Source: Clostridium sp. HBUAS56010 (GTDB lineage: Bacteria > Bacillota > Clostridia > Lachnospirales > Lachnospiraceae). Taken from it: a stretch of 64,000 bases of DNA. The position numbers and the translations under genes were made by a program. This document shows positions 1-8,587 of the stretch, in pieces (the first letter of the stretch is position 1; each line of letters starts with the position of its first letter). Below the pieces are notes generated by a model. It made no database searches. It was not told where the DNA came from and saw nothing but the letters and a program-made list of their open reading frames with translations. Location of the stretch: NCBI RefSeq assembly GCF_007115105.1, contig NZ_SULJ01000002.1:1-64000 (forward strand), in the 5' to 3' direction.

Positions 1-126
1 GATAATATTGAATTATCCTCCATTCAGTATATCAAAGATTACGACAAATAAGTACAATAATTTTATACTTTTACATTATATTAACAATACTCGTCAAAAT
101 TTATTTTTTATTTTATAACAAGCATT

Positions 127-155
127 AAAAAAAGACTGAATCTTCACCCAGTCTT
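127..155 (-). terminator. Terminator after the flotillin gene
   Basis: On the minus strand a 7-bp stem (132-138 with 149-155) is followed by a run of T (A-run 127-133 on the plus strand). It lies about 20 bases beyond the flotillin stop codon. Bases 1-126 are AT-rich and show no gene I can support. Confidence 0.75.
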
Positions 156-176
156 CTTTCCACAACAATCCTGATT

Positions 177-1739
177 CTATAAAGTTTTATCCGTTTCATC
201 CTTGCTATCTGCGTCTTCCGTCACTTCATTCAAAGCTTCTCCAGCCGCTACCACCTTTGCTGCATCTACGGCTGATGTATTCTCTGGAATACCTGTAATA
301 TTTAAATTCTTGGTTACTTTGGCGTCATATGTATCGGCTTTCATAATCTCAGAAAGATCCACGCCAGTTGCTTCTTTCATTGACTCAAACAATTTTGCCA
401 TTACAACCGGCACATTGCCAGCAACAGAGCCTACTCCATTACCAGAATCCCCATTGCCTCCGCCAATGATAGTGATCTTGTCAATCTGAGCCAGCGGCTC
501 TGCAATCTTGCCCGCAATTTCAGGAAGAACTTTAATCATCATCTCAGCCATGGCAACCTTGTTGTACTTCTGGTAAGCTTCTGCCTTTTTCTCCATTGCT
601 TCTGCTTCTGCCAAACCTCTTGCCTGGATCGCTGCAGCTTCTGCCTCACCCTTTGCCTTTATACCCTCTGCTTCCTGAAGCATGGCATACTTTTGGGCTT
701 CTGCCTGAGCTTTTTTGGCTTCTGCCTCTTTCTCCTGCTCATACTTTCTTGCTTCTGCTTCTTTTTGCCTTCTGGATAAATCTGCGGCTGCTTTCTGCTC
801 TACAGAATAACGGTCAGCATCAGCCTTTTTATTAATCTCAGCTTCTAAGGTCTGCTGCATAACGGCAACTTCCTTGCCCTTTAATTCCGCTTCTCTTTCG
901 GTCTTGGCAATCTGGGCATTGACGGTTGCAGTCTGGATGGTCTTTTGCTGTTCCTGCTGCTGAATCTCATATGCCGCATCTGCCTGCGCTTTTTTAGAGT
1001 CTGATATCTGCTTTAATTCGGCTTTCTTAATCTCTAATTCATTATTTCTTGTAGCAATCTCTGTTTCTGCATTTACCCGGGCGTCATTGGCTTCTCTGTC
1101 TGCGGAGGACTGGGCAATGGCTACCTCTTTATTTGCATTGGCTTTTGCGATTGCCGCATCTTTTTTAATCTGAGAAATATTGTCAATACCAAGGTTGTTA
1201 ATGACTTCATTTTCATCACGGAAGTTCTGGACATTGAAACTGACCAGTTCTATTCCCATCTTTTCCAGATCAGGGATTACATTCTCAGAAACTTTGGTAA
1301 CAAACGTCTTCCTGTCACCGATCAGTTCCCGCAGCTTCATGGTACATATGATTTCTCTGACATTTCCTTCTAAAACCTCGGAAACAATTGATCCAATCTC
1401 CTCTGCACTTTTGTTTAAGAAATTCTGTGCAGCAAGGTCAATGGATACATCTTCCGCTTTAATTTTTACGTTAACAGCAGCATCCACATAGATGTTGATA
1501 CAATCCTGAGTTGGTACGGGATCTTTGGTTTGAATATCAAGAGGAATCAGTTTTAAATTCAGCTTATCCAGCCTTTCTAAAAACGGGATCTTAATTCCCG
1601 CCCTACCGATTAATATCTTTGTTTTCTTTTTCAGACCGGATATAATATAGGCTGTATCCGGCGGTGCTTTTACATAACCAGATGCAAGAATTCCTAATAC
1701 GGCAATAACTAAAACAATTGGCACGATTAATTCTATCAT
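177..1739 (-). CDS. floT: Flotillin-family SPFH protein (FloT/YuaG-like)
   Basis: Membrane scaffold protein expected to organise functional membrane microdomains at the inner face of the cell membrane. The 520-residue product has an N-terminal hydrophobic segment (about residues 4-22), an SPFH/band-7 domain (about 25-200) and a long Ala/Glu/Lys-rich coiled coil (about 200-400) with repeated EAEA-type heptads, as in flotillins, then a Gly-rich linker and a polar tail. Length is that of bacterial flotillins. It has its own promoter (1850-1877), so it need not depend on the upstream spoIIIA genes. No NfeD-type partner gene is seen beside it within the window; one could lie to the left. Family assignment is firm, physiological role is inferred. 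Confidence 0.93.
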   Translation of the reverse strand: MIELIVPIVLVIAVLGILASGYVKAPPDTAYIISGLKKKTKILIGRAGIKIPFLERLDKLNLKLIPLDIQTKDPVPTQDCINIYVDAAVNVKIKAEDVSIDLAAQNFLNKSAEEIGSIVSEVLEGNVREIICTMKLRELIGDRKTFVTKVSENVIPDLEKMGIELVSFNVQNFRDENEVINNLGIDNISQIKKDAAIAKANANKEVAIAQSSADREANDARVNAETEIATRNNELEIKKAELKQISDSKKAQADAAYEIQQQEQQKTIQTATVNAQIAKTEREAELKGKEVAVMQQTLEAEINKKADADRYSVEQKAAADLSRRQKEAEARKYEQEKEAEAKKAQAEAQKYAMLQEAEGIKAKGEAEAAAIQARGLAEAEAMEKKAEAYQKYNKVAMAEMMIKVLPEIAGKIAEPLAQIDKITIIGGGNGDSGNGVGSVAGNVPVVMAKLFESMKEATGVDLSEIMKADTYDAKVTKNLNITGIPENTSAVDAAKVVAAGEALNEVTEDADSKDETDKTL

Positions 1740-1849
1740 ACTTTTCTCCCTTTTGTGTTTTCGAGTTTATGGATACGTGTTAAGATCCACGGAGACTGAT
1801 TGTTCATAGAATTTGGTATGAAAATCAATCAATAAAGATCTCTTCTATT

Positions 1850-1877
1850 ATTCTACCAACATTTCAGTGTATGTCAA
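1850..1877 (-). promoter_or_regulatory. Sigma-A-type promoter for the flotillin gene
   Basis: Reading on the minus strand, TTGACA (1872-1877) and TAGAAT (1850-1855) are separated by 16 bases. It lies in the 182-base gap between spoIIIAD and the flotillin gene, about 110 bases before the flotillin start. Confidence 0.65.
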
Positions 1878-1921
1878 TTATAATTCCATTCCAATGGTTT
1901 CTTGATAAATATACACCGTAA

Positions 1922-2308
1922 TTATGCTAAGAATACCTGTAATGTCTCAATTAATGCCAGAAGAATGGGCATACTGACTGCCAGTACCGATAGTTTTCCA
2001 AATATCTCAATCTGGGTTCCCACCGCTCCATATCCGGCATCTTTGCAGATTCCAGCAGCAAATTCTGCAATATAGGTAATACCAATCATTTTTACCAGCG
2101 TGGATAAATAAACATTGTTGATCTTAATATAAGACTGGATTTCTTTCATGGTATCCAGAATTGTTGAAAGTTTCCCCATACCATAGAAAAAAATAAAAAA
2201 TCCTGCTGCCAGAACGATATAAGTTCCGTATTCTCCTTTGATTCCTTTGATAGAAACTGCTAAAAGCACTGCCACAATTCCTGTTATGGCTATGGTTACG
2301 ACTGTCAT
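1922..2308 (-). CDS. spoIIIAD: Stage III sporulation protein AD
   Basis: Multi-pass membrane protein of the SpoIIIA-SpoIIQ channel that joins mother cell and forespore during engulfment and supports sigma-G activity. The start at 2308 gives 128 residues, close to the usual size, and follows a GGGGG ribosome site; a longer reading frame to 2359 lacks support. Several hydrophobic segments are evident (about 5-22, 30-45, 68-88, 105-125). It is the fourth gene of spoIIIAA-AB-AC-AD. Unusually, the next gene downstream is a flotillin with its own promoter, not spoIIIAE. Confidence 0.9.
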   Translation of the reverse strand: MTVVTIAITGIVAVLLAVSIKGIKGEYGTYIVLAAGFFIFFYGMGKLSTILDTMKEIQSYIKINNVYLSTLVKMIGITYIAEFAAGICKDAGYGAVGTQIEIFGKLSVLAVSMPILLALIETLQVFLA

Positions 2309-2368
2309 GCTTCCCCCTTTTTTTGAGCTGCTTCTAAGGGCATAAGGGTATGCCTGCAAGGTGCTTTC

Positions 2369-2563
2369 CTACAATGCAAACAGATTTTTAATGGATTCAA
2401 ATAGCTGATATATGTAAGGTACAAGCCAGAACAGCACCAGGACCAGCCCTGCAAGACTTGTTAGGAATGCCTGTTCTTCCCGCCCACTGTGTTTTAAAAC
2501 CTGGCAGATGACGGAAACCAGGATTCCAACTGCTGCAATTTTAAAAATCAAATTGACCCCCAT
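2369..2563 (-). CDS. spoIIIAC: Stage III sporulation protein AC
   Basis: Small 64-residue, two-helix membrane protein of the SpoIIIA channel. Hydrophobic stretches lie at about residues 4-22 and 33-52, separated by a short charged loop, the typical SpoIIIAC shape and length. It lies 11 bases after spoIIIAB and just ahead of spoIIIAD, so the genes are probably co-transcribed in the mother cell under sigma-E (known for the family; no sigma-E promoter was identified here). Confidence 0.92.
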   Translation of the reverse strand: MGVNLIFKIAAVGILVSVICQVLKHSGREEQAFLTSLAGLVLVLFWLVPYIYQLFESIKNLFAL

Positions 2564-2574
2564 GCAATTCCTCC

Positions 2575-3105
2575 TTAATACATTACAATGGTCAGAAATA
2601 GTCCGCCCATGATTCCAAGGCTGGTATAAAGACGAGTTTTTTCCTGCTTATGCTTTCTTAAATAACCGATGGTTAAATCTAATTGTTCTAAATACAAAAG
2701 AATGTTTCTTTCCTGCATTTCCATATCCAGATACCCCAGATGCTCTCCAAGCCCCTTTAAGTTCTGCTTATCTTCCCCTGACAGACAGACTTCCTTTGGA
2801 AGTTTATCAATTTCTTCCTGCCAGACTGTAAAAAACGATTCTGACTGTTGACTGATTAATCGTTCCGAAACAGTTAAAAACAAAGCTCCAAGACTGCCGC
2901 CTGCTTTTTTTCCGGTTCGTTCAAAAGCTTCTGTCAGCGGGGAATTGGCATATACAATCTCACTTTTTAATAAAAAAATCATTTTTTTTAACTTTTCCAA
3001 CGTTTTTAAACGTTCACTCCACTGGGCTGCCATATAGAATCCTAGACCCGTGGAGGAAATAATAACCAAAACCGCTCCTGCAATTTTAAACCAGGTCTTA
3101 TCCAT
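2575..3105 (-). CDS. spoIIIAB: Stage III sporulation protein AB
   Basis: 176-residue protein with an N-terminal hydrophobic segment (about 7-26), a long helical middle and a C-terminal hydrophobic segment (about 160-175), matching SpoIIIAB, which is structurally related to GspF-type secretion platform proteins. Its start overlaps the end of spoIIIAA by 8 bases, indicating translational coupling. Works with the SpoIIIAA ATPase in the forespore channel. Confidence 0.9.
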   Translation of the reverse strand: MDKTWFKIAGAVLVIISSTGLGFYMAAQWSERLKTLEKLKKMIFLLKSEIVYANSPLTEAFERTGKKAGGSLGALFLTVSERLISQQSESFFTVWQEEIDKLPKEVCLSGEDKQNLKGLGEHLGYLDMEMQERNILLYLEQLDLTIGYLRKHKQEKTRLYTSLGIMGGLFLTIVMY

Positions 3106-4102
3106 ACGCCCGCTCCTGCCTGTCCCATGGAATCGTTGTCTTTACAGGTGCTTTATACAACTGGGTTCCCCTGGAATTATAAATCTGTTCAATGTTTCCA
3201 ATCTTTCCATGACTGCCAAGAATGATATACCGTTCAAAAACCCGTTCTTCTACCAGCTTCCTCAGCACCGGCTTCTGCCTGATGTCGTCAATAGAACTGC
3301 CGTGAACCGTAGCAATCAGCTTGCACCCGCAGTTCATAACATATTCCATTGCCTCTAAATCCTCCCGGCTTCCAATCTCGTCTACTGCAATCACTCTTGG
3401 AGACATGGTCCGGATCAGCATCATCATACCTTTTGCCTTGGGGCAGCAATCTAAAATATCGGTCCGTATGCCCAGTTCATTCTGAGGAACGCCCTGATAG
3501 CAGGCTCCGATTTCCGACCGCTCATCCACCACTCCTACGGTAATGCCAGGATATTGACTGGAACCGTTGGAGACCTGCCTGATTAAATCTCTTAATAACG
3601 TGGTTTTACCGCACCTTGGAGGAGAGATAATCAAAGTATGGCAGATTTCTTCTCTTTCCTCATATATATAAGGGAGAACAGGAAGGGCACAGCCTTTAAT
3701 CTGATGGGACAAACGGACATTAATAAAAGAGATGTATTTCATGGTTTTAATTCCGTTCTCATCTAAAATCGTCTTTCCTGCGATTCCAATCCGGTGACCG
3801 CCCTGTATGGTGATAAATCCCTGTTTCATCTCTTCTTCAAAGGCATACAGAGAATGGTTGCTCATGTATTCCATGGTTTCTCCAAGCTCACGTTTGGAAG
3901 CAATGTAAGCATTGGTCTGATCTTTGCTTAACGCCCCGTTTTCAGTCACATAAAATTCCTCATTCCGGTACAGAATCAAAAGAGGACCAGCCGCCCGGAG
4001 CCTTATTTCCTGCACTTCTTCAAAGTCTGCGGGTACCCGGTTAAGAATCTGTCTTATGTTTTTTGAAAATATATGAATAAGCTCGTCTTTTTTCTCCACC
4101 AT
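3098..4102 (-). CDS. spoIIIAA: Stage III sporulation protein AA, secretion-type ATPase
   Basis: Predicted ATPase that powers or assembles the SpoIIIA-SpoIIQ feeding channel. A Walker A motif, SPPRCGKTT, lies in the middle of the protein, and a Walker B-like VIAVDEIGS follows roughly 75 residues later, as in SpoIIIAA. Two adjacent ATG codons (4105 and 4102) follow the AGGAGGG ribosome site; 4102 has the better spacing, giving about 334 residues. It is the first gene of the spoIIIA group here. No clear promoter was recognised upstream; a hairpin terminator of the NlpC/P60 gene lies at 4151-4200. Confidence 0.93.
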   Translation of the reverse strand: MVEKKDELIHIFSKNIRQILNRVPADFEEVQEIRLRAAGPLLILYRNEEFYVTENGALSKDQTNAYIASKRELGETMEYMSNHSLYAFEEEMKQGFITIQGGHRIGIAGKTILDENGIKTMKYISFINVRLSHQIKGCALPVLPYIYEEREEICHTLIISPPRCGKTTLLRDLIRQVSNGSSQYPGITVGVVDERSEIGACYQGVPQNELGIRTDILDCCPKAKGMMMLIRTMSPRVIAVDEIGSREDLEAMEYVMNCGCKLIATVHGSSIDDIRQKPVLRKLVEERVFERYIILGSHGKIGNIEQIYNSRGTQLYKAPVKTTIPWDRQERAYG

Positions 4103-4150
4103 CATCCCTCCTCTTACCTCAATATATGTAAAGAGGGACAAATTATTCCG

Positions 4151-4200
4151 AAAAAAAGAAGCGTATCAAACCACTTCATATTCTGTCTGAAACGCTTCTT
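4151..4200 (-). terminator. Terminator after the NlpC/P60 gene
   Basis: A 9-bp stem (4156-4164 with 4192-4200) is followed on the minus strand by a T-run (A-run 4151-4157). It separates the NlpC/P60 gene from spoIIIAA. Confidence 0.75.
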
Positions 4201-4203
4201 CTG

Positions 4204-4734
4204 TTATTCGCTTAAAATTCTTCTTATGGACTGAATTGGCATAAAATCCACTTTGGATATCTTGATTCCGTCCTTTGGACCACTGGCATGAATCACCTTG
4301 CGGTCTCCCACATAAATCCCGATATGCCCTATGTATGAGATCAGATCTCCAGGTCTGGCACTTTCTATTCCCTCTACCGTCATTCCTGCTTGTCCCTGCT
4401 CTCCGGAAGTTCTTGGGAGATTGATTCCGAAGTTCTTATACACACTCAGGACATAACCGGAACAATCAGCACCTTCTGTCAGGCTTGTCCCACCGTATGC
4501 GTATGGATTGCCTAGAAACTGTCTGGCAAAGGATACTACCTCTTCTCCTCTTGCGGATGAGACTCCTGTTCCCGGCATGGAGGGACCTCTTACATTCATC
4601 CCAGGACCGGCAGCCGGCGCTTCAAATGGCATAGGGGGTACTAACGGAATGGTGTCGGCTTTTGCTGGGAAGCTCCCTGAAAGAGCAATTAGAAAACCAG
4701 AAAGCAAAACTCCTGTGATTTTTTTTCTCTGCAT
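4204..4734 (-). CDS. Secreted NlpC/P60 peptidoglycan endopeptidase
   Basis: Probable cell-wall hydrolase cleaving peptide stems. Starting at ATG 4734 (ribosome site GGGAG upstream) gives 176 residues beginning with a classical signal peptide, MQRKK plus a hydrophobic core ending near AKA. After a Pro-rich linker comes the NlpC/P60 domain: catalytic Cys in GADCSGYV, His in GHIGIYVGD and a further polar site near VIHASG. Short and single-domain, with no SH3 or LysM repeats for wall binding. The longer frame to 4812 would mask the signal peptide, so 4734 is preferred. Whether it acts in vegetative growth or sporulation cannot be told. Confidence 0.88.
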   Translation of the reverse strand: MQRKKITGVLLSGFLIALSGSFPAKADTIPLVPPMPFEAPAAGPGMNVRGPSMPGTGVSSARGEEVVSFARQFLGNPYAYGGTSLTEGADCSGYVLSVYKNFGINLPRTSGEQGQAGMTVEGIESARPGDLISYIGHIGIYVGDRKVIHASGPKDGIKISKVDFMPIQSIRRILSE

Positions 4735-4762
4735 TAATTCTTCTCCCTGTCTGATATGTTTT

Positions 4763-5305
4763 TCATGCCATTTCCACCGCTTCTTCCAGTAAAAAGCGAT
4801 GATAGGTGGCATGGTTTCCGTGAAACTTTAAATAATACCGGTAACAGTCGAAAGAGGAGTCTTCAAAAAATATAATATAGTCGCACTCTTCTTCCTCTGA
4901 CTTCTCACAAATAATCCTGCCGTCTGAAAATTTACCAAACACGGTAAGAATCTCTTCCAGGGTTACTTCAGGCTTTTCTACTGTCTTAATAAATTCTCTT
5001 AAAAATCCATTATCTTCCACATTCTTATAGACGTATTCCACGCCTTCTCCAGGGATCTCAAAACAAAAGCGTTCCTGATTTTTTGTGATTCTGACAGCAC
5101 CAAGCTTGTCCTTTACAGAGTCTTTAAATCCCTCCATAAATGCCTTGACCTCTTCTTTTGACTCTCCATCTATTCCAATCATGTGAAACAGAGCTGTCTC
5201 CGGGTAATAAAACCGGATTGCTTCTCTCTCGTATCCTAATTTAATCTGTACTTCTTTAATGGAATTAATGAGCATCTGCTCCAGAAACCCGTATTGCATA
5301 TCCAT
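4763..5305 (-). CDS. Conserved protein, DUF3877-like
   Basis: 180-residue soluble protein of unknown function, acidic, with no signal peptide or membrane helix. The opening (helical, containing IKEVQIKLGYEREAIRFYYP) resembles the DUF3877 family common in Lachnospiraceae; this is recognition from memory. It ends 28 bases before the NlpC/P60 start, so the two may form a short operon. No catalytic motif is evident. Confidence 0.6.
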   Translation of the reverse strand: MDMQYGFLEQMLINSIKEVQIKLGYEREAIRFYYPETALFHMIGIDGESKEEVKAFMEGFKDSVKDKLGAVRITKNQERFCFEIPGEGVEYVYKNVEDNGFLREFIKTVEKPEVTLEEILTVFGKFSDGRIICEKSEEEECDYIIFFEDSSFDCYRYYLKFHGNHATYHRFLLEEAVEMA

Positions 5306-5386
5306 TCTCCCAACTAAACGTCTTTTATCAGACTGCTTTCCTATCTATTATAGACAGACTGTTCCTGCCAGTCAAGCATGTTTCTT

Positions 5387-6322
5387 CTAAGAATGCAGTC
5401 TCCGGATAATTTTATAAATGATGACTCCTTCCATGACCAGAGGCTGGGCATGGGCAAAGAATACGATGCCCTCTGCCGGTGCCAGAATCTGACTGATTAC
5501 AGTCCCTTCAAGAGGATCTAAAATCTCTGCAAGCACCTCTCCTCTGCGGACTTCCTGTCCTGGCTGAAAGTGGGGACGGTAGATTCCTGCACAGTCTGTC
5601 CGGACACTTGCAAGATCATGTTCGTGGATAACAGAAGCTATATATCCGCTGTGGCTGGAATACCGGATCATTCCCATGCGGGTCAGAAACCGGAGAACCG
5701 ATGCCACTGCCATCTGAGCGGAAGGCTCATCAATCTGATCGGTACTGCTGGTGTAAACGGAAAAAGCATTGGTATCATTTAACTGCCAGTTGTAATTAAG
5801 AGTCACCTTGTCAATGGGTTTTGCTTCCCGGATAATGACATAGGGAAGACCGAATAAATTGGCAAGACTGGGGTTTTGATGACCAGTATCCATCATCCGC
5901 ACATGAGGAATGAAGTCACCTGGAATATAAAAACTGGTAAACTGGATTCCATAGCTGTATTCCTTTGCCTTGTCAAAGATTCCGGCAGCGATCTGCTTTG
6001 TCGTCTCACCCTCCCTGTCACCGGGAAACATCCGGTTAATATCCGAATCATCCGTGGGCCAGAACCGTTTTCCCAGATTAATAGAAGCCGTATTAATCGT
6101 AGGAATGACCATGATCTCCTTGCCTTTTACAATGGCCCCCCGTTCTTCCAGCTCTTTTAGCCTTCTTATGAGCTGGGAACAGATATAAAGCTGCTGGATC
6201 TCATTTCCCCTGCATGCACCTATCACACAGGCAGACTTGTCTCCTTTTCCAAAATAGTAACCGTATATATCCATGTTATCACGGTAAAGGTTACTGAGCG
6301 TAATAATGGTTTCTTTTCTCAT
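5387..6322 (-). CDS. Deacylase-like M14-family protein, probably catalytically inactive
   Basis: Paralogue of the preceding gene in the succinylglutamate desuccinylase/aspartoacylase group, 311 residues. The core fold can be followed throughout, including a C-terminal barrel-like part ending in a segment similar to its neighbour. The metal site appears lost: the HGDE motif of the neighbour is RGNE here, DIHAS is GIQFT, and the FVVEMGAG glutamate region is FSVYTSST. The start at 6322 overlaps the stop of the upstream gene by 4 bases (ATGA), so the two are translationally coupled. A regulatory or structural partner of the active enzyme is a reasonable inference; substrate unknown. Confidence 0.78.
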   Translation of the reverse strand: MRKETIITLSNLYRDNMDIYGYYFGKGDKSACVIGACRGNEIQQLYICSQLIRRLKELEERGAIVKGKEIMVIPTINTASINLGKRFWPTDDSDINRMFPGDREGETTKQIAAGIFDKAKEYSYGIQFTSFYIPGDFIPHVRMMDTGHQNPSLANLFGLPYVIIREAKPIDKVTLNYNWQLNDTNAFSVYTSSTDQIDEPSAQMAVASVLRFLTRMGMIRYSSHSGYIASVIHEHDLASVRTDCAGIYRPHFQPGQEVRRGEVLAEILDPLEGTVISQILAPAEGIVFFAHAQPLVMEGVIIYKIIRRLHS

Positions 6323-7257
6323 CCCTCTTCTCCCCCCAACACCCTTGCCAGTAAAGATCCGGTGGATACTACCGGATATTCTCTCAAAGTAAACACAAGT
6401 CCTGAGATGGGAGAGATAATCTCTTCTGCTACTGTTCCATTCAAAGGGTCCAGGATCTGCCCCATGGGCTGTCCTTCACAGACCGTACCTAAATGTTCCA
6501 CTTTAGGAAGAAAAATTCCTGCCTTATGGGAATTGACCAGTCCCAGCTTTCTGTTTAAAGAGATCATGGGTTCTCTGGGTGTTATCGTCTCTCCCTCCCA
6601 TATGCCAAGCTCTTTCATCAGACAGAAAAGCCCTTCGGTCAACTGATGCCCATAGCTTTGTGTGATCCGCATACCGGCGCCCATCTCCACAACAAATGTG
6701 GGAACTCCAATGCTGTTGAGCCCGTAAGAAAGGGTGGATTCCAACACCACAGCACTTTCATGAATCCATACCAGATCTACATTCATCAGCTTTGCATAAT
6801 CAATCAGCGCTTCTGCCCGTTTTTCACTCATGCGGATCTGTGGAATCTCCCTTAGAAATATATTGCTTGCGTGAATATCCACACAAAAGTCAGAACCGGA
6901 TATATCTGACATGATTCTGGAAGCAATGTGCTCTGTTACAGCTCCCTCCTCATCTCCAGGAAAAATCCGGTTCATATCTATATCAAATCCAGGTACTCCT
7001 CTGGTAATCGAATCCACTCCTAAAGGATTTAAAGCCGGATACAGGTCAACAATCCCCTTGAGATGTTCCCGGTTCTCCTGTAAAATCCGATTTAATTCAT
7101 AACATACAAACTGCCCTTCCAACTCATCTCCATGAACCCCGGTCACAATGCTTAACCGTTTTTCATCCCCTTTTAACACTTCCGGCTGAATTCTGTTTTT
7201 GTATATGTTCCAGTTCTCTCCTACTGCCAGCCCTACAGATACAACCGTTTCTATCAT
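6319..7257 (-). CDS. Succinylglutamate desuccinylase/aspartoacylase-family zinc deacylase
   Basis: Predicted zinc-dependent amidohydrolase that removes an acyl group from an N-acyl amino acid or similar small molecule. Starting at ATG 7257 after GGGAG gives 312 residues. Zinc ligands are visible as GVHGDELEG and DIHAS, and a catalytic Glu as VVEMGAG. A C-terminal domain contains the MGQILDPLNGTV segment typical of these deacylases. It overlaps the second, degenerate paralogue downstream. The substrate cannot be deduced; a link to the arginine genes 12 kb away would be speculative. Confidence 0.87.
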   Translation of the reverse strand: MIETVVSVGLAVGENWNIYKNRIQPEVLKGDEKRLSIVTGVHGDELEGQFVCYELNRILQENREHLKGIVDLYPALNPLGVDSITRGVPGFDIDMNRIFPGDEEGAVTEHIASRIMSDISGSDFCVDIHASNIFLREIPQIRMSEKRAEALIDYAKLMNVDLVWIHESAVVLESTLSYGLNSIGVPTFVVEMGAGMRITQSYGHQLTEGLFCLMKELGIWEGETITPREPMISLNRKLGLVNSHKAGIFLPKVEHLGTVCEGQPMGQILDPLNGTVAEEIISPISGLVFTLREYPVVSTGSLLARVLGGEEG

Positions 7258-7313
7258 AATCTCCCTCGCCTTTTGTTTCTCTGCTCCTAAAATACAGTTT
7301 CCCTTTTGCAAAC

Positions 7314-7349
7314 AAAAAAGGCAACGAAAGCCCAAACAGCGCCGTTGCC
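7314..7349 (-). terminator. Terminator after the pentapeptide-repeat gene
   Basis: Stem of 7 bp (7320-7326 with 7343-7349) followed on the minus strand by TTTTTT. It separates the pentapeptide gene from the deacylase pair. Confidence 0.72.
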
Positions 7350-7419
7350 TAAGAATAATATACCGTTTTTTTAACCATTTGTCAATGCGTCAACTCCCCT
7401 TGTTATGCCCAGGGCGCTT

Positions 7420-8079
7420 TTACTCTTTCACAATCACACCAAGATACCGTATCAGTTCCGCCGCCTGATATAAATCCACCATTGCTCCCTGCAGCTCTCT
7501 TCCATCGTCAGAAAGCATCAGTCCATGAATTGTACTTTTGGTAAAGTCCATTCCTCTTAAGGAGGTTTTGAAAAAACTGGTCTCATTTAAAATAACCTGA
7601 TCCCATAAGATATCTTTAATATTGCACTGGGTAAAAAACGCCCCTTGAAACTGACTTTCCATAAAACGGATATGATCGAACCTGGATGCGTCAAAGTTGG
7701 CATAATCAAAATTAACACCGGCAGCAGAAACATGCACAAACGTGCTTCCAGATAGGTTTGTGCCAATTCCCTTTATATCTTTCAGCTCCACCCGGTTCCA
7801 GTAACTGTCCGGAAAAAAGCAGTTGGATAAATCACAGGAATGAAATCTAACATCACAGAATTCTGCCTGTTTAAAATCACAGCCCTGAATCATGCAATTT
7901 TCAAAAATCACACCATGAAAACGCATGTGGGAAAAATCTTCTTCTGTTATATTTAAGTTCTGAAACCGGACATGTCCAACCAGCTCATCAAGTTCCTTAA
8001 GCTTCCTCAATTGATCCGGCTTCTGAAAAACAGACTCTGTCTCCCCTGTAAAAACAGGGGATAGAAATTTCTGCTTCAT
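7420..8079 (-). CDS. Pentapeptide-repeat protein
   Basis: 219 residues with many tandem A(D/N)LxX-type units between about 50 and 190 (for example CDFKQ, CDLSN, ANFDA, TSLRG, MDFTK), predicting a right-handed quadrilateral beta-helix. No signal peptide. Such proteins range from gyrase protection factors to unknown roles; nothing here selects one. It follows rlmH by about 20 bases on the same strand and ends in its own terminator. Confidence 0.85.
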   Translation of the reverse strand: MKQKFLSPVFTGETESVFQKPDQLRKLKELDELVGHVRFQNLNITEEDFSHMRFHGVIFENCMIQGCDFKQAEFCDVRFHSCDLSNCFFPDSYWNRVELKDIKGIGTNLSGSTFVHVSAAGVNFDYANFDASRFDHIRFMESQFQGAFFTQCNIKDILWDQVILNETSFFKTSLRGMDFTKSTIHGLMLSDDGRELQGAMVDLYQAAELIRYLGVIVKE

Positions 8080-8099
8080 ATGTTCCCCCTTTTATCTTC

Positions 8100-8579
8100 T
8101 TACTTATGATACGGTTCCCCATTTATAATCCGGTAACTCCGATAGATCTGTTCCAGTAAAATAACCCGCATAAGCTGATGGGGAAATGTCATTGGGGAAA
8201 AGCTGAGCTTATAGTCTGCCCGTTTTAATACTTCTTTTGAAAGTCCCAGTGAACCACCGATGATAAAAACCAGATGGCTTGTCCCTCTTACCCCCAAAGA
8301 ACTGATCTTTTCCGATAGTTCCACGGAGTTAAGCATCTCTCCTTCAATTGCCAGTGCGGTCACATAAGCACCTTCTTTGATAAAAGATATGATCCGTTCC
8401 CCCTCTTTATCCTTAATCTGGCGTTCTGCAATTTCACTGGCATTGTCCGGCGTCTTCTCGTCTGCTACCTGAATGATCTCCAGTTTGCAGTAACGGCTCA
8501 GTCTCTTTTTGTATTCATCAATGGCATCCGCAAAGAATTTCTCTTTGATTTTTCCCACTGTTATAAGCGTTATCTTCAT
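8100..8579 (-). CDS. rlmH: 23S rRNA pseudouridine-1915 N3-methyltransferase RlmH
   Basis: SPOUT-class methyltransferase acting on helix 69 of 23S rRNA in the 70S ribosome. 159 residues, the normal length. The N-terminal MKITLITVGKIKEKF, the FIIGGSLGLS glycine-rich SAM loop and the C-terminal FPHQLMRVILLEQIYRSYRI followed by YHK are hallmark segments. It starts 9 bases after the esterase stop codon. Confidence 0.97.
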   Translation of the reverse strand: MKITLITVGKIKEKFFADAIDEYKKRLSRYCKLEIIQVADEKTPDNASEIAERQIKDKEGERIISFIKEGAYVTALAIEGEMLNSVELSEKISSLGVRGTSHLVFIIGGSLGLSKEVLKRADYKLSFSPMTFPHQLMRVILLEQIYRSYRIINGEPYHK

Positions 8580-8587
8580 AAAACTCC

